Source: Bradyrhizobium viridifuturi (GTDB taxonomy: Bacteria > Pseudomonadota > Alphaproteobacteria > Rhizobiales > Xanthobacteraceae). Taken from it: a stretch of DNA of 64,000 bases. Position 1 is the first letter of the stretch, and each line of letters starts with the position of its first letter. The position numbers and the translations under genes are program-made. The notes under the pieces were generated by a model. It ran no database searches and was not told the DNA's origin. It worked only from the letters and a program-made list of their open reading frames with translations. Shown here piece by piece: positions 1 through 7,664 of this stretch. The DNA is taken from NCBI RefSeq assembly GCF_001238275.1, contig NZ_LGTB01000002.1, forward strand, positions 1 through 64,000. The letters are read 5' to 3'.

Positions 1-193
1 GTCGGCCTCTGTCGTGGGTCAAGGCAGCCCTCGGCAGCCAGCATGCCCTTGGTCGGGTCACCTCTCGGAAGCGGACATCGCCGCGCTCTGGGCTGAGGTC
101 AGCCACGGGCCACTTCCAGACTTATGCACCGCAGCGAAGCGACGCCTATTCGATCACTAGGCGTTCGTTAATCGCTTTGCCAAGAGTTTTCGC

Positions 194-568
194 TCATTTG
201 CGTTCAACCAAAATCCCGTGGCAGTCGGCGCCGCTGACATTTTCAGCTGAATGCGAGGCGGTCACCGGACCTGAGGTAACCGCTCCGGCCTTACCCGGGA
301 GGTCGCGCGTTGAACCGTCCGGATTGTGGATACGCAGCGTGCAGTCGTCGAGAGCATAAATTACGAACGGCAGTGGGTGCGAGTGCGGCTTGTCGGTCAC
401 ACCCTTTTTCCAGGTCGCTGCGATAACACGGAAATTCTGGTCCTCGAAAATGACCTTATATGTGTCAGGGTCGGCTTGGTATGTCGGCGGCGAGTTCTGG
501 GCAATAGCTACGGACACGATCATCATAGAGGCGGTTACGCACAATCCCAATGTCGCAAGGCGGGGCAT
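194..568 (-). CDS. Secreted small cupin-fold protein
   Basis: A 124-residue protein with an N-terminal signal peptide (MPRLATLGLCVTASMM..., likely cut after AIA), so periplasmic or secreted. The rest is one small cupin-like beta-barrel; a HSH pair near the middle (DKPHSHPLPF) resembles the first cupin metal-binding motif. The inner ATG at 568 is preferred over the ATG at 589 because GAAAGG lies 9 bases upstream of it. The ligand and reaction cannot be told. It stands alone, with no close partner on its strand. Family assignment is by motif and is moderately sure. Confidence 0.7.
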   Translation of the reverse strand: MPRLATLGLCVTASMMIVSVAIAQNSPPTYQADPDTYKVIFEDQNFRVIAATWKKGVTDKPHSHPLPFVIYALDDCTLRIHNPDGSTRDLPGKAGAVTSGPVTASHSAENVSGADCHGILVERK

Positions 569-825
569 GAGAAAAGACCTTTCATGCATAAAGCCGCTAC
601 AAAAATAAGCCGACTAAGCTCATTCGTTCTTGGATCTAGATCAAGCGCTGGTCGTTAGTGCCGATTATGCGCACAGTGTTCTCGGAGACTGACATAAGCA
701 AATGTTTCTACTTGCTGGTAAATCTTTCGGCCGCACTTTGAAAATGAAAGAGGCCGCCAGCTACGGCGTACGCATCCGACCAGCACCCCGGGCAGGCGCG
801 CCGGTCTGCGGATCTGCGGTGGCGC

Positions 826-2412
826 TCAGGCGGCAGCCGCTTTGGACCGTCGGGTCGCCTTCCAATTCCACGGGAGTAGATCGACGACTCTGTTGACGGG
901 GTGACCTGGAAGCCTGGCCAGCACGTCGGCGAGCCAGGCTTGCGGATCAACGTCGTTCATCTTGCAGGTTTCGATCAACGTATAGATGGCGGCGGCGCGA
1001 CGTCCGCCAGCGTCTGAACCGGCGAATGTCCAATTTCGTCTTCCGACGGCCACACCGCGTAACGCGCGTTCGGCAGCGTTGTTCGAGAGGCAGATGCGGC
1101 CGTCGTCCAGGAAGCGAGTGAACGCCGCCCAGCGGTTGAGCAGGTAGTTGATCGCTTTTGCGGTATCATTGCCTGAGGAGAGCAAGGTCCGCTGCTGGCG
1201 CATCCAGATCTCGAGATCAGCAACGATTGGTGCGGACTTCTCTCGACGCACCGCAAGTCGCTGTTCTGGCGTTTTGCCGTTGATGGTGCGCTCGATCTCG
1301 AACAGGATATCGATGCGTCGCACGGCCTCGCTGGCAATGGGCGCCTCTCCAGATTTCGCCAGGTCGAAGAACTTTCTGCGACCGTGGCTCCGACAGGCCG
1401 CTTCAAGGATCGGAGCCGGCTTCCTTTGGGCCTTGTAGAGCTGGTTATATCCATCAAAGGCATCGGCCTGCATCAGGCCCACATAGCCGGCAAGATGGCT
1501 TTGCGGGTGCTCTCCAGCCCGGTTGCGTGAGTAGTAGAACGGGGCCGCCGGCGGATCCGCGCCGCCAAACGGCCGGTCATCGCGAACATAGGTCCAGATC
1601 CGGCCGGTAACCGTCTTAAGCTTGGCCAGTACCGGCACCGTCGTGTCGTCGGCGTGGATGCGTTCCGCGCTCATGACGTGGATCCGGATGGCCTCAATAA
1701 TGGGATCGAGTGCGACCATGCAGGCGCCGACCCGATCCGCCAAGGTCGAGACGTCGATCTCGATCCCCTCACGGGCATAGGTCTTGCTCTGTCGGTTCAA
1801 CGGCTGATGCAGCAGGAACTTGTTGACCAGCACCATCGCCAGCAAGCTCGGCCCGGCGAAGCCTCGCGGGATCGGATGGAAGGGCGCCGGAGCCTCTGTG
1901 ATCGCCTCACAATCTCGGCAGGAGAACTTTTCGCGGACATGCTCGATAATCTTCCAGCGCCGCGGCTCGCACTCCAGGGTCTTCGATACCACCTCGCCGA
2001 GCTTGTGCAGTCGGTCGCCGCCGCACTTGCCGCATACGCAAGGCGCGGGTTCGACGACGCGTTCGATGGGCAGATTGTCCGGCAACGGACGTCGCGGCGG
2101 CCGTGGATTTTGCGCGCGCTGCTGTTTGGCGGCTTCCGGCGCTGCGAACTCGGCCTTGGTTTCCTGCTCCGCCTGGGTCTCTTCAAGATCCTCGATGGCG
2201 AGTTCGAGCTGCTCGACCAGCAGCTTGCCGCGTTCAGAAGATTGCCCGAACTGCTCTCGCCGTGCCTTGGCCAGCATCAGCTTCAGCCGCTCGATTTCCA
2301 GCCGGCCGACGGTCACTTCGCTCTTCGCCGGCGTCAGCTGTTCGCGCTGCGCAATGATCATCGCATGCGCAGCGGCAAGGTCGGCGGGAAGCGGATCGGC
2401 GGGCGTCGTCAC
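826..2412 (-). CDS. tnpC: IS66 family transposase TnpC (DDE)
   Basis: A 528-residue IS66 transposase of normal length. The N-terminus has a leucine-rich coiled coil, then a zinc-finger-like CVCGKCGGDRLHKLGE, then the DDE catalytic region: a first Asp in ERIHADDTTVPVL, a second in LMQADAFDGYNQLY, and the Glu in SNNAAERALRG. The extreme C-terminus matches the IS66 C-terminal extension (VVDLLPWNW). It cuts and joins the element ends. It lies directly downstream of tnpB. Confidence 0.95.
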   Translation of the reverse strand: MTTPADPLPADLAAAHAMIIAQREQLTPAKSEVTVGRLEIERLKLMLAKARREQFGQSSERGKLLVEQLELAIEDLEETQAEQETKAEFAAPEAAKQQRAQNPRPPRRPLPDNLPIERVVEPAPCVCGKCGGDRLHKLGEVVSKTLECEPRRWKIIEHVREKFSCRDCEAITEAPAPFHPIPRGFAGPSLLAMVLVNKFLLHQPLNRQSKTYAREGIEIDVSTLADRVGACMVALDPIIEAIRIHVMSAERIHADDTTVPVLAKLKTVTGRIWTYVRDDRPFGGADPPAAPFYYSRNRAGEHPQSHLAGYVGLMQADAFDGYNQLYKAQRKPAPILEAACRSHGRRKFFDLAKSGEAPIASEAVRRIDILFEIERTINGKTPEQRLAVRREKSAPIVADLEIWMRQQRTLLSSGNDTAKAINYLLNRWAAFTRFLDDGRICLSNNAAERALRGVAVGRRNWTFAGSDAGGRRAAAIYTLIETCKMNDVDPQAWLADVLARLPGHPVNRVVDLLPWNWKATRRSKAAAA

Positions 2413-2455
2413 GAAGACGAATCAACCATATTCGTCGCAAAAAATCCCGCTCGAT

Positions 2456-2803
2456 TTAACCGGAAGCCTGTGGACGCCAGGTTGCCTGCGGCATCCGCCA
2501 ATCAATTCCGGACAGAAGATACGATAGCTGCGCAACGCTGATCGTCACAACGCCGTCCGCCAGCGATGGCCACAAAAAACGCCCGCGCTCCAGCCGCTTC
2601 GTGAACAGACACGCGCCTTGGCCATCATGCCAGATGATCTTGATCAGGTCGCCGCGGCGGCCCCTAAAAACGTAGAGATCACCAGCGTGCGGATCACGCT
2701 TCAAGCTCTCCTGGACCAGCCGCGCGAGGCTCGGGAAGCCGCGGCGCATATCGGTGTGGCCGGTCGCAAGCCACACTCGCACATTACCCGGTATAGCAAT
2801 CAT
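2456..2803 (-). CDS. tnpB: IS66 family accessory protein TnpB (IS66 Orf2)
   Basis: A 115-residue protein with the typical IS66 Orf2 blocks: GHTDMRRGFPSLARLVQ near the start, then YVFRGRRGDLIKIIWHDGQG and LFTKRLERGRFLWP. The family is needed for IS66 transposition, but its biochemical role is not settled. Its start overlaps the tnpA stop by four bases, so translation is probably coupled. Confidence 0.93.
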   Translation of the reverse strand: MIAIPGNVRVWLATGHTDMRRGFPSLARLVQESLKRDPHAGDLYVFRGRRGDLIKIIWHDGQGACLFTKRLERGRFLWPSLADGVVTISVAQLSYLLSGIDWRMPQATWRPQASG

Positions 2804-3195
2804 CGGCGCTCAAGCACCTCGAGGACCCGCGCCAGCGCTTCCGGATCGACGTGCGCGTCCACTCGGATGGGTCGCCGGTTGCCAAGGTCGATCTCGATCA
2901 ATCCAATACGCGCGGCTGCCACAGACCGCCCTCGGCTATCACCCGCAGATAAGAGCTTCGGAGTTTCCTCCGCTTCCGTAGCGGCGATCTGCACCGGCAC
3001 AAAAGATGGTACGGCCTGCTCGGATGTCCGCGCTTGTCGACGCCAGGTGAACACCAGGCTGGCCGCTACGCCGTTGCGACGCGCAACCGCAGTGACCTTT
3101 GCGCCCGGCGCCAACGTCTCCTCGACAATCCGCGCCTTGTCATCCTGCGACCAGCGCCGCCGCCGCTCCAGCCCGCCTAAAACCTCGACCCGCAT
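2800..3195 (-). CDS. tnpA: IS66 family accessory protein TnpA
   Basis: A 131-residue protein with an N-terminal helix-turn-helix (RRRRWSQDDKARIVEETL, then VTAVARRNGVAASLVFTWRR), the usual DNA-binding module of IS66/IS3-type TnpA. The second half is the variable IS66 tail. It is the first gene of the element, just inside the right inverted repeat, and overlaps tnpB. Confidence 0.93.
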   Translation of the reverse strand: MRVEVLGGLERRRRWSQDDKARIVEETLAPGAKVTAVARRNGVAASLVFTWRRQARTSEQAVPSFVPVQIAATEAEETPKLLSAGDSRGRSVAAARIGLIEIDLGNRRPIRVDAHVDPEALARVLEVLERR

Positions 3196-3440
3196 CGCCT
3201 GATGACCTTAAAGCTAGACTTAAGGTTACACGCTTGGCCAATTACAGCGCCTCAGACAAGACGGCGCCCGTCGGATGCGTACGCTACGGCGGCCTCCACC
3301 GGACCTGCTTAAAATAAAGCGATCCTCCGTTGCGCAATCGTGGGCAAATTGGATCTGGCCAGTCTTTGCAACGTGTTTGGAATGTGCCCGGCCAGGATCG
3401 GTTTAGCTTTGATGGACGTCAAAGGCGGAGGCGGGAGAAT

Positions 3441-3460
3441 GGCCGCCAACTGAGGCGGCC
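3441..3460 (-). repeat. Palindromic repeat copy 1 at a gene 3' end
   Basis: GGCCGCC-aactga-GGCGGCC is a perfect 7-bp stem with a 6-base loop, immediately after the TAA of the minus-strand frame ending at 3461. A near-identical unit sits at the same place after the next gene (3958-3977). There is no U-run, so it is not a classical terminator. Confidence 0.7.
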
Positions 3461-3649
3461 TTAGGTGCGCGGGCGTGTCGGCTGACGCGACGGGACTTCT
3501 GTTCGGCTTGGTGTTTCGGTACGCGCTGGGTCCGCAGGGCGGGACGGTTCCGGATTCCGATTACTGCGCGTCATCCAGTCCGCAAGGCGATGGAGGTTCT
3601 TTCGCCATGCGCTCAGAGTAGTTTCTGTTGCAGGCGTATCATCGTCCAT
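3461..3649 (-). CDS. Hypothetical protein, proline/arginine-rich tail
   Basis: I do not recognise this protein. From the inner ATG at 3649 it is 62 residues: an acidic start (MDDDTPATETTLSAW), a short amphipathic stretch, then a tail of repeated P-S-R-T/P-A-R units that is likely disordered. The open frame continues upstream to 3793, but that part looks like chance sequence. The best support for a real gene is the palindrome directly after its stop, shared with the next minus-strand gene. Confidence 0.35.
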   Translation of the reverse strand: MDDDTPATETTLSAWRKNLHRLADWMTRSNRNPEPSRPADPARTETPSRTEVPSRQPTRPRT

Positions 3650-3840
3650 CCGATAGCTTTCTAAGGTCTGCCATTCGCTCAACCGAACGAACAACGCCCG
3701 GCAACCGAAGCCGCCGGGCGGTAACTGTTCTCTCCATGTTGCCCGTGTATCCAAACATTTCCGGCTGACACCAACCTTACGGGCGACCCGCAATAACCCG
3801 GGTGGTATTCCGATATCTTCATAAGAATCGATTAAGGTAT

Positions 3841-3950
3841 CAGGTTTACCTTACCGCTCGTCTGGACCTTGCCCGTCCAGACCACCTGCATAGTGATGCC
3901 TTGGAATTGGAATTCGGCCCCGTCACGTTCTCAGCGTGGCGGGGCTTTTC
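3841..3950 (+). ncRNA. Candidate small structured RNA with intrinsic terminator
   Basis: No protein frame is credible here. The plus strand folds into GTCTGGAC-cttgccc-GTCCAGAC (3860-3882, perfect 8-bp stem), enclosed by CAGGT 3841-3845 with ACCTG 3884-3888. It is followed by GCCCCGTCACG/CGTGGCGGGGC (3917-3945) and TTTT, the form of a Rho-independent terminator. Two strong hairpins ending at a terminator with no gene upstream suggest a small RNA. No promoter was identified. Confidence 0.4.
3917..3949 (+). terminator. Rho-independent terminator
   Basis: An 11-bp stem (one mismatch) with a 7-base loop TTCTCAG, followed by TTTT on the plus strand. It probably ends the candidate small RNA; no plus-strand coding gene lies upstream. 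Confidence 0.7.
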
Positions 3951-3957
3951 CGTTTGA

Positions 3958-3977
3958 GGCCGCCAACTGAGACGGCC
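3958..3977 (-). repeat. Palindromic repeat copy 2 at a gene 3' end
   Basis: GGCCGCC-aactga-GACGGCC directly after the TAA of the gene ending at 3978. It is the same unit as at 3441-3460 with one stem mismatch, in the same place relative to the stop codon. Confidence 0.7.
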
Positions 3978-4139
3978 TTACTTATCGGTAGGAAATTCCA
4001 GCTTATAGAGGCTTTCGCGTAGCTCGGCCTCTAGCTCCCGGATGTGCTGAGCTGTCGGGCCATCCGGATATTGCTCGGCTAGCTTGCGGCAGTGCGCCAG
4101 CTTCCGCTCGATCGACCGCTTTTCCCTCTCCAGTTCCAT
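3978..4139 (-). CDS. Small coiled-coil protein, 53 aa
   Basis: Starting at the ATG at 4139 the protein is a charged single helix or coiled coil (MELEREKRSIERKLAHC, then LAEQYPDGPTAQHIREL, then a Leu/Glu-rich end). The form 'R-K-L-A-x-C-R-x-L-A-x-x-x-PDG-T-A-x-x-I-x-x-L-E' is one I associate with short uncharacterised proteins repeated in Bradyrhizobium genomes. The frame is open up to 4289, but the upstream part has no such character and covers strong RNA hairpins, so 4139 is preferred. Function unknown. Confidence 0.6.
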   Translation of the reverse strand: MELEREKRSIERKLAHCRKLAEQYPDGPTAQHIRELEAELRESLYKLEFPTDK

Positions 4140-4171
4140 GCTCGTTAGATACACGCTGGGCCGTAAAGAGA

Positions 4172-4325
4172 CGGCCCTAGGCGCGGTACGTCCTAGGGCC
4201 GCAAAGTTCCGCGCGCTTTGATGCGCGCATTCATCCTTAAATGAATCAAGGCATCGTGACAGACCGTGGTTCCACTTAAGGAGAACCACGTAAGGAACGA
4301 GTTTGCCGCGCTATAGAAGCGCGTT
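4172..4325. other. Cluster of four perfect RNA/DNA hairpins, no gene
   Basis: This lies within the 430-base gap between the 53-aa gene and the IS110 element. It has four closely spaced perfect inverted repeats: CGGCCCTAGG/CCTAGGGCCG (4172-4201), GCGCGC-tttgat-GCGCGC (about 4211-4228), CGTGGTTC/GAACCACG (4265-4290) and CGCGC-tatagaa-GCGCG (about 4309-4325). Nothing coding is supported. On the minus strand it would form the leader of the 53-aa gene. Confidence 0.5.
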
Positions 4326-4582
4326 ATGCCCAAGACGGTGCGTAGCAGTCCAGACGTTCCGGCTAAGCGACTTAGGACACTAGCGGATTCAAATTAGGAT
4401 ACGCGGGGTCAAATATGGACAGCCCCTACCTAATGAGAACAAGTTGAGTACGGCGAACGAGTCCGGATTGGGTCAAGAGCCGCCATGGCGACCGAGCCGA
4501 GCACTTCCAGTTCACCCGCATGAGCCGACGTCCTCGACGGTCATGCAGACCGTCAGCTAAGGGCCATGTGTGGACGGCTCCT

Positions 4583-4829
4583 GGTTGGCAAGGAGAATCT
4601 TCACTTTGCGGCGTTGGTCGGAGCGGCCATGTGTTCGGCCTGTTTGCGCGGTTCACTTGACCGCTGGCCATAATGCCCTCCGCGGATCAGGTCCCGATCA
4701 AAAGCACGCATTCGAAGATGCCATGGCCCATGTGGGTTGTCCTGATCGCCGGAGCGATCGGCGCTGCATTAAGTGCTGTTCGCCCTTCCAACCGTTACGT
4801 CACACCGGCGTGTCCGGCTGTGATCTCGT
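4583..4829 (-). other. Presumed bridge/seek RNA region of the IS110-type element
   Basis: No credible protein is seen in this 247-base non-coding end, downstream of the recombinase and inside the inverted repeat. In IS1111-type elements this end encodes the structured guide RNA that pairs with target and donor. The RNA itself was not folded here; the call is positional. Confidence 0.4.
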
Positions 4830-5860
4830 TTACGCCGTGAGAGCGGCGGGTTCCTCGTAGCGTTCGTTCCTGGCCATCATCGCCCAGGCCATCCTGGCCA
4901 GCTTATTGGCGAGCGCGATGGCGGCGACCTTGGTGGGTCGCCGCGCCAGCAGCGCGGTGAGCCAAGGGCCGATGCCCCGTGCCATGGATCTTGGCATAGC
5001 GGATCACGGCGAGTGCGCCTGCCGTGAATAGGCTGCGCAAATAGCGATCACCCTGCTTGCTGATACTGCCAAGCTTATCCTTGCCTCCGCTCGAGTTCTG
5101 CTTCGGCACGAGCCCAACCCAGGCGGAGAAATCCCGGCCCGATCGGAAGGCCTTGGCATCGGCAACGCTCGCAACTAGCGCTGTTGCCAGCGCCGGCCCG
5201 ACGCCAGGGATCGCTTCCAACTGTTTGCTCGTCGCGCTTGATCGATGCCAGGCGATGATGCGTCGGTCGAACTCCAGGATCTTTGCCTTCAGTGCCCGCA
5301 ACTGACTGCCGAGAGCCGCAAGACACGCACGGGCCACCTCTGGGAGCCGCCGGTCAGCTGTATCGGCGACGACTTCCAGCAGTTGCTCGACACCCCGGCG
5401 CCCGACCGGGGCAACAATCCCGAACTCAGCAAGATAGGCGCGGATTGAATTGGTGACGGCAGTCTGCTGGCGGATGAAGAGATGGCGCGCTCGATGAAGC
5501 ATCAGACAACTCTGTTGCTCGACAGTCTTGGAGTACGAACCGCATGTTGGGTCTCGTTACCGCCTCGCAAATCGCCTCCGCGTCCGTGGTGTCGTTCTTC
5601 TGCCGCTTGACGTAGGGCTTCACATAGGCCGGAGGCATCAACCGCACCGTATGCCCCAACGCCTGCAGTTGGCGGGACCAATAATGGGATGACGCGCAAG
5701 CCTCGATCCCCACCAGGCACGCCGGCAACTTTTTAAAGAAGGACAGCACGAAACGACGTTTAAGCTGGCGGCGGATCACCACCTGACCGACTGCATCGAC
5801 GCCATGCGTTTGAAAGACCGACTTCGCGATATCCAGACCAATCGTCGAGACTGACTGCAT
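4830..5860 (-). pseudogene. IS110 family transposase, two frameshifts
   Basis: Part 1 (5860 to about 5530) has the DEDD RuvC-like half: STIGLDIAKSVFQTHGVDA, VGIEACASSHYW, KNDTTDAEAICEAV. After RPNMRFV one base is lost, and the chain continues in another frame as KTVEQQSCLMLHRARHLF, then the transposase-20 block LEAIPGVGPALATALVAS and GLVPKQNSSGGKDKLG. A second shift (one extra base near 4972, after HGTGHRP) moves the last ~45 codons into the frame that ends at TAA 4830. Each piece matches the family, so the two indels alone break it. This may be true decay or assembly error. Confidence 0.88.
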
Positions 5861-6062
5861 AGGCTGCTCCTCCGAATCGTGGGAGCCTCAAACGACGCCC
5901 ACTCCTTGGCACTCTCGTGCCCGTGGAGGAGCCGTCCACAGCATCAAAAGCAGACAAAGTGATCCAGTCAAGAATGCGTTTCTTTAGAAGTGCGCAAATT
6001 CGATCCGTTCGCGGACACGATTGGATGTCTTTCGCTTCCCAACCCAGATTGACAGCGGAAGC

Positions 6063-6133
6063 GCCCCTGTTCCGATCGACAATCGAATTCGATCGTCTCT
6101 TCGGCTTGGCGGAAAACAGCTCAGCGGGCCACC
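6063..6133 (+). pseudogene. Fragment of an hsp20 5' coding region
   Basis: About 70 bases closely match the hsp20 gene at 6809, from codon ~8 onward (FRSTIEFDRLFGLAE versus FRSTIGFDRLFDLAE). One extra A shifts the frame at 'gaaaacagctc'. Neither the ROSE leader nor the rest of the gene is present. It is a leftover of a third ROSE-type hsp20 copy or of a failed duplication, ending about 680 bases before the intact copy. Confidence 0.75.
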
Positions 6134-6289
6134 GTGCTTGGTTCACGGTCCTTCCGCCACGGTTTGCCTCCCAGCAGACGTCTCCGCGGCCGGTCCGCTT
6201 TCACTGTTAAGGCCCGTTGCGTCATGAGGTTTCGCTGACACCGGCATCGGGGCTGACGGTGACTGCTTGCCGCCCTGCATCGGCCAGCA

Positions 6290-6505
6290 TCAGGCCGACA
6301 GCTCTGTGGCTCGACGGGCGCGCCGCCGACGCGAAGGCTTTGGTCCTCGTAGATGCTTGATGGCTTCAACCGCTATCGTGTTTTCATCCCCTATTCTGCC
6401 CTTAACAAATTCGACAACCCGCTGTCTGGCTGCAGCTTCTTCCTCAGGGCTAAGGCTAATCATCAACCCATAAGTGCGGATGACCCGCTCGACGATGTTT
6501 TCCAC
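6290..6505 (-). CDS. Hypothetical small protein, 71 aa
   Basis: A 71-residue protein starting at GTG (6505) behind GGGAGAG. It begins VERVIRTYGLMISLSPEEEAA, is acidic and helical in the middle, and ends in an Arg-rich tail (SRRRRARRATEL). It looks like a conserved rhizobial small protein of unknown function. It runs opposite to the hsp20 module downstream. The Arg-rich tail could contact nucleic acid, but that is only a guess. Confidence 0.6.
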   Translation of the reverse strand: MENIVERVIRTYGLMISLSPEEEAAARQRVVEFVKGRIGDENTIAVEAIKHLRGPKPSRRRRARRATELSA

Positions 6506-6665
6506 GTGAACTCTCCCGAAAACCGCCTAACGCAGCCAGAAAACCATTGTTCCCTTACCGAAGAGCGACACTTGCGGACGGCCAACTGTCCGACTGCCTT
6601 CGCCAACTCCTCAGCCCGGCTCCACAGCCCCATTTTCCGCTAGTCGAATTTTCTTCGTACTCCCC

Positions 6666-6693
6666 TTGACACTGCCAAATCCTAATCTAATTC
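6666..6693 (+). promoter_or_regulatory. Sigma-70-type promoter of the hsp20 module
   Basis: TTGACA, 16 bases, TAATTC, placed just upstream of the ROSE leader. The minus-strand copy of the module has TTGAAA-N26-AATTT-type boxes in a similar place. ROSE-controlled operons in Bradyrhizobium are known to use housekeeping promoters, with control at translation. Confidence 0.6.
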
Positions 6694-6704
6694 GTTGCTC
6701 GTCG

Positions 6705-6808
6705 GTCCATCATGGTCCGATATCCTGGGCGCCAATCGGGTCCAGGACAGGGGCACCGGTCGTGTCCGGTGCTTCTCATACCCATCTTGCTCTTTGGAGG
6801 ATTTGGCT
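6705..6808 (+). promoter_or_regulatory. ROSE RNA thermometer (5' UTR of hsp20)
   Basis: The leader forms successive hairpins: GGTCC/GGTCC-type, CCTGGGCGCC...GGGTCCAGG, and GGGGCACCGG...TCCGGTGC. It ends in a stem in which CTTGCTCTTTGGAGGAT pairs the Shine-Dalgarno GGAGG with the conserved U-Y-G-C-U element of ROSE. The stem melts on heating and frees the ribosome site. The last 30 bases are identical to the leader of the hsp20 at 14370-14825. Confidence 0.88.
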
Positions 6809-7264
6809 ATGCGCACGTACGATTTCTCTCCCCTCTTCCGGTCGACGATCGGGTTCGACCGTCTCTTCGATTTGGCTGAAACAGCTCAGCGGGCCACCGA
6901 AGACAACTACCCTCCCTACAACATCGAACGACTTTCCGAAGATCGCTACCAGATCGCGCTTGCGGTCGCAGGCTTCTCACCGGATGAAATCTCAGTAACC
7001 GCTGAGCAGAACGTCCTTACGATCGAAGGCAACAAGGTCGAAAAAGCTGAACGCGACTACCTCTATCAAGGTATCTCGACCCGTCGATTCCGGCGGCAAT
7101 TCAGCTTGGCTGACCATGTGCTGGTGAAGAATGCCGCCTTCGACAACGGCCTGCTCAAGATCGAGCTCGCGCGCGAAATTCCGGAGGCGATGAAGCCGCG
7201 TCGGATCGCAATCAACGCGACGCAGCCGAGCCGCCCTCACCAGCTCGAATCCGCCGCGGCCTGA
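6809..7264 (+). CDS. Small heat-shock protein Hsp20 (IbpA/HspA type)
   Basis: A 151-residue alpha-crystallin-domain chaperone that binds unfolding proteins without ATP. The N-terminus MRTYDFSPLFRSTIGFDRLF is typical of IbpA-like class A Hsp20s. The core strands include PYNIERLSEDRYQIALAVAG and TAEQNVLTIEG, with the conserved C-terminal block FDNGLLKIELAREIPEAMKP. The start is set by the ROSE-embedded GGAGG nine bases upstream. It is about 80% similar to the copy at 14370. First gene of a heat-shock module with the two genes that follow. Confidence 0.95.
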   Translation: MRTYDFSPLFRSTIGFDRLFDLAETAQRATEDNYPPYNIERLSEDRYQIALAVAGFSPDEISVTAEQNVLTIEGNKVEKAERDYLYQGISTRRFRRQFSLADHVLVKNAAFDNGLLKIELAREIPEAMKPRRIAINATQPSRPHQLESAAA

Positions 7265-7271
7265 CACGCGC

Positions 7272-7304
7272 GAAGCCGCGTCCGCATTCGCCGCACGCGG
7301 CTTC
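7272..7304 (+). terminator. Strong hairpin between hsp20 and the next gene
   Basis: GAAGCCGCGT pairs perfectly with ACGCGGCTTC over a 13-base loop. It has no U-run, so it may be an RNA processing or attenuation element that sets hsp20 above the downstream genes. The minus-strand module has a comparable hairpin at the same place (14332-14353). Confidence 0.5.
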
Positions 7305-7340
7305 AACCACAGCAATTTTCGTCTTGGAACGGAGGCAAAC

Positions 7341-7655
7341 ATGCGGCCGACGACCGCCAATGTCTTTTCGCTGAATGTATCTCACCGCAACGAGGCGCAA
7401 TTCAATCATCCCCTCGATGTCCTGGCAGACCTGTCTATGACCAAGGAGGAAAAGCGCGCACTCCTGGCGTCCTGGGCATCTGATGCCGCCGCGGTCCCAT
7501 CCTGTCCGGGCTTACGGGCGCCTGCGGATTTAAGATCACCGGTCAAGATCGACGTCATTCTCGACGCCCTTTGCCGTCTTGACAACGATCCCCACCATCC
7601 GCCGGGAGGCAAGCCCTATCGTCTTCGGTCAACCTTTCGTCCTCTGGCAGCCTAG
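7341..7655 (+). CDS. Heat-shock-module small protein B
   Basis: A 104-residue protein beginning MRPTTANVFSLN behind a GGAGG site (7330-7334). It has a core 'HPLDVLADLSMTKEEKRALL' / LASWASDAAAV and ends HPPGGKPYRLRST. Clear homologue of the protein at 13979-14299 and of the C-terminal half of the protein at 13458-13961. All three lie in hsp20/rpoH modules, so a role tied to the heat-shock response is likely. The function is unknown and no catalytic motif is seen. Confidence 0.75.
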   Translation: MRPTTANVFSLNVSHRNEAQFNHPLDVLADLSMTKEEKRALLASWASDAAAVPSCPGLRAPADLRSPVKIDVILDALCRLDNDPHHPPGGKPYRLRSTFRPLAA

Positions 7656-7664
7656 GAGGGTGAC

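Larger units (their letters stand above)
750..3296 (-). mobile_element. IS66-family insertion sequence, complete
   Basis: Three genes in the order tnpA-tnpB-tnpC on the minus strand, as in all complete IS66 elements. Imperfect terminal inverted repeats flank them: 750-780 and 3270-3296 both read inward GAGGCCGCC, then 8 or 4 differing bases, then CGTACGCATCCGAC. No clear 8-bp target duplication is visible outside these limits, so the true ends may lie a few bases inside. All three frames are open, so the element could still be active. Confidence 0.9.
4569..5940 (-). mobile_element. IS110 family element, IS1111-like subgroup
   Basis: It carries an IS110-type recombinase gene flanked by 14-bp inverted repeats TGTGGACGGCTCCT (4569-4582) and AGGAGCCGTCCACA (5927-5940). 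Subterminal inverted repeats are a mark of the IS1111 subgroup. About 250 bases lie between the recombinase stop (4830) and the far repeat. By what is known of IS1111 elements, that is where the guide (bridge/seek) RNA is encoded. The recombinase has two frameshifts, so this copy is probably inactive. Confidence 0.8.

Noticed and set aside
2..160. Plus-strand frame at the window edge ending ...EADIAALWAEVSHGPLPDLC... at TAG 158-160
   Set aside because: It looks mildly coding, but only 53 codons are visible, no family is recognised and the upstream part is outside the window.
1654..2541. Long plus-strand frame (295 aa) opposite the IS66 transposase
   Set aside because: It is the antisense shadow of tnpC. 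Composition and lack of any domain fit a shadow in GC-rich DNA.
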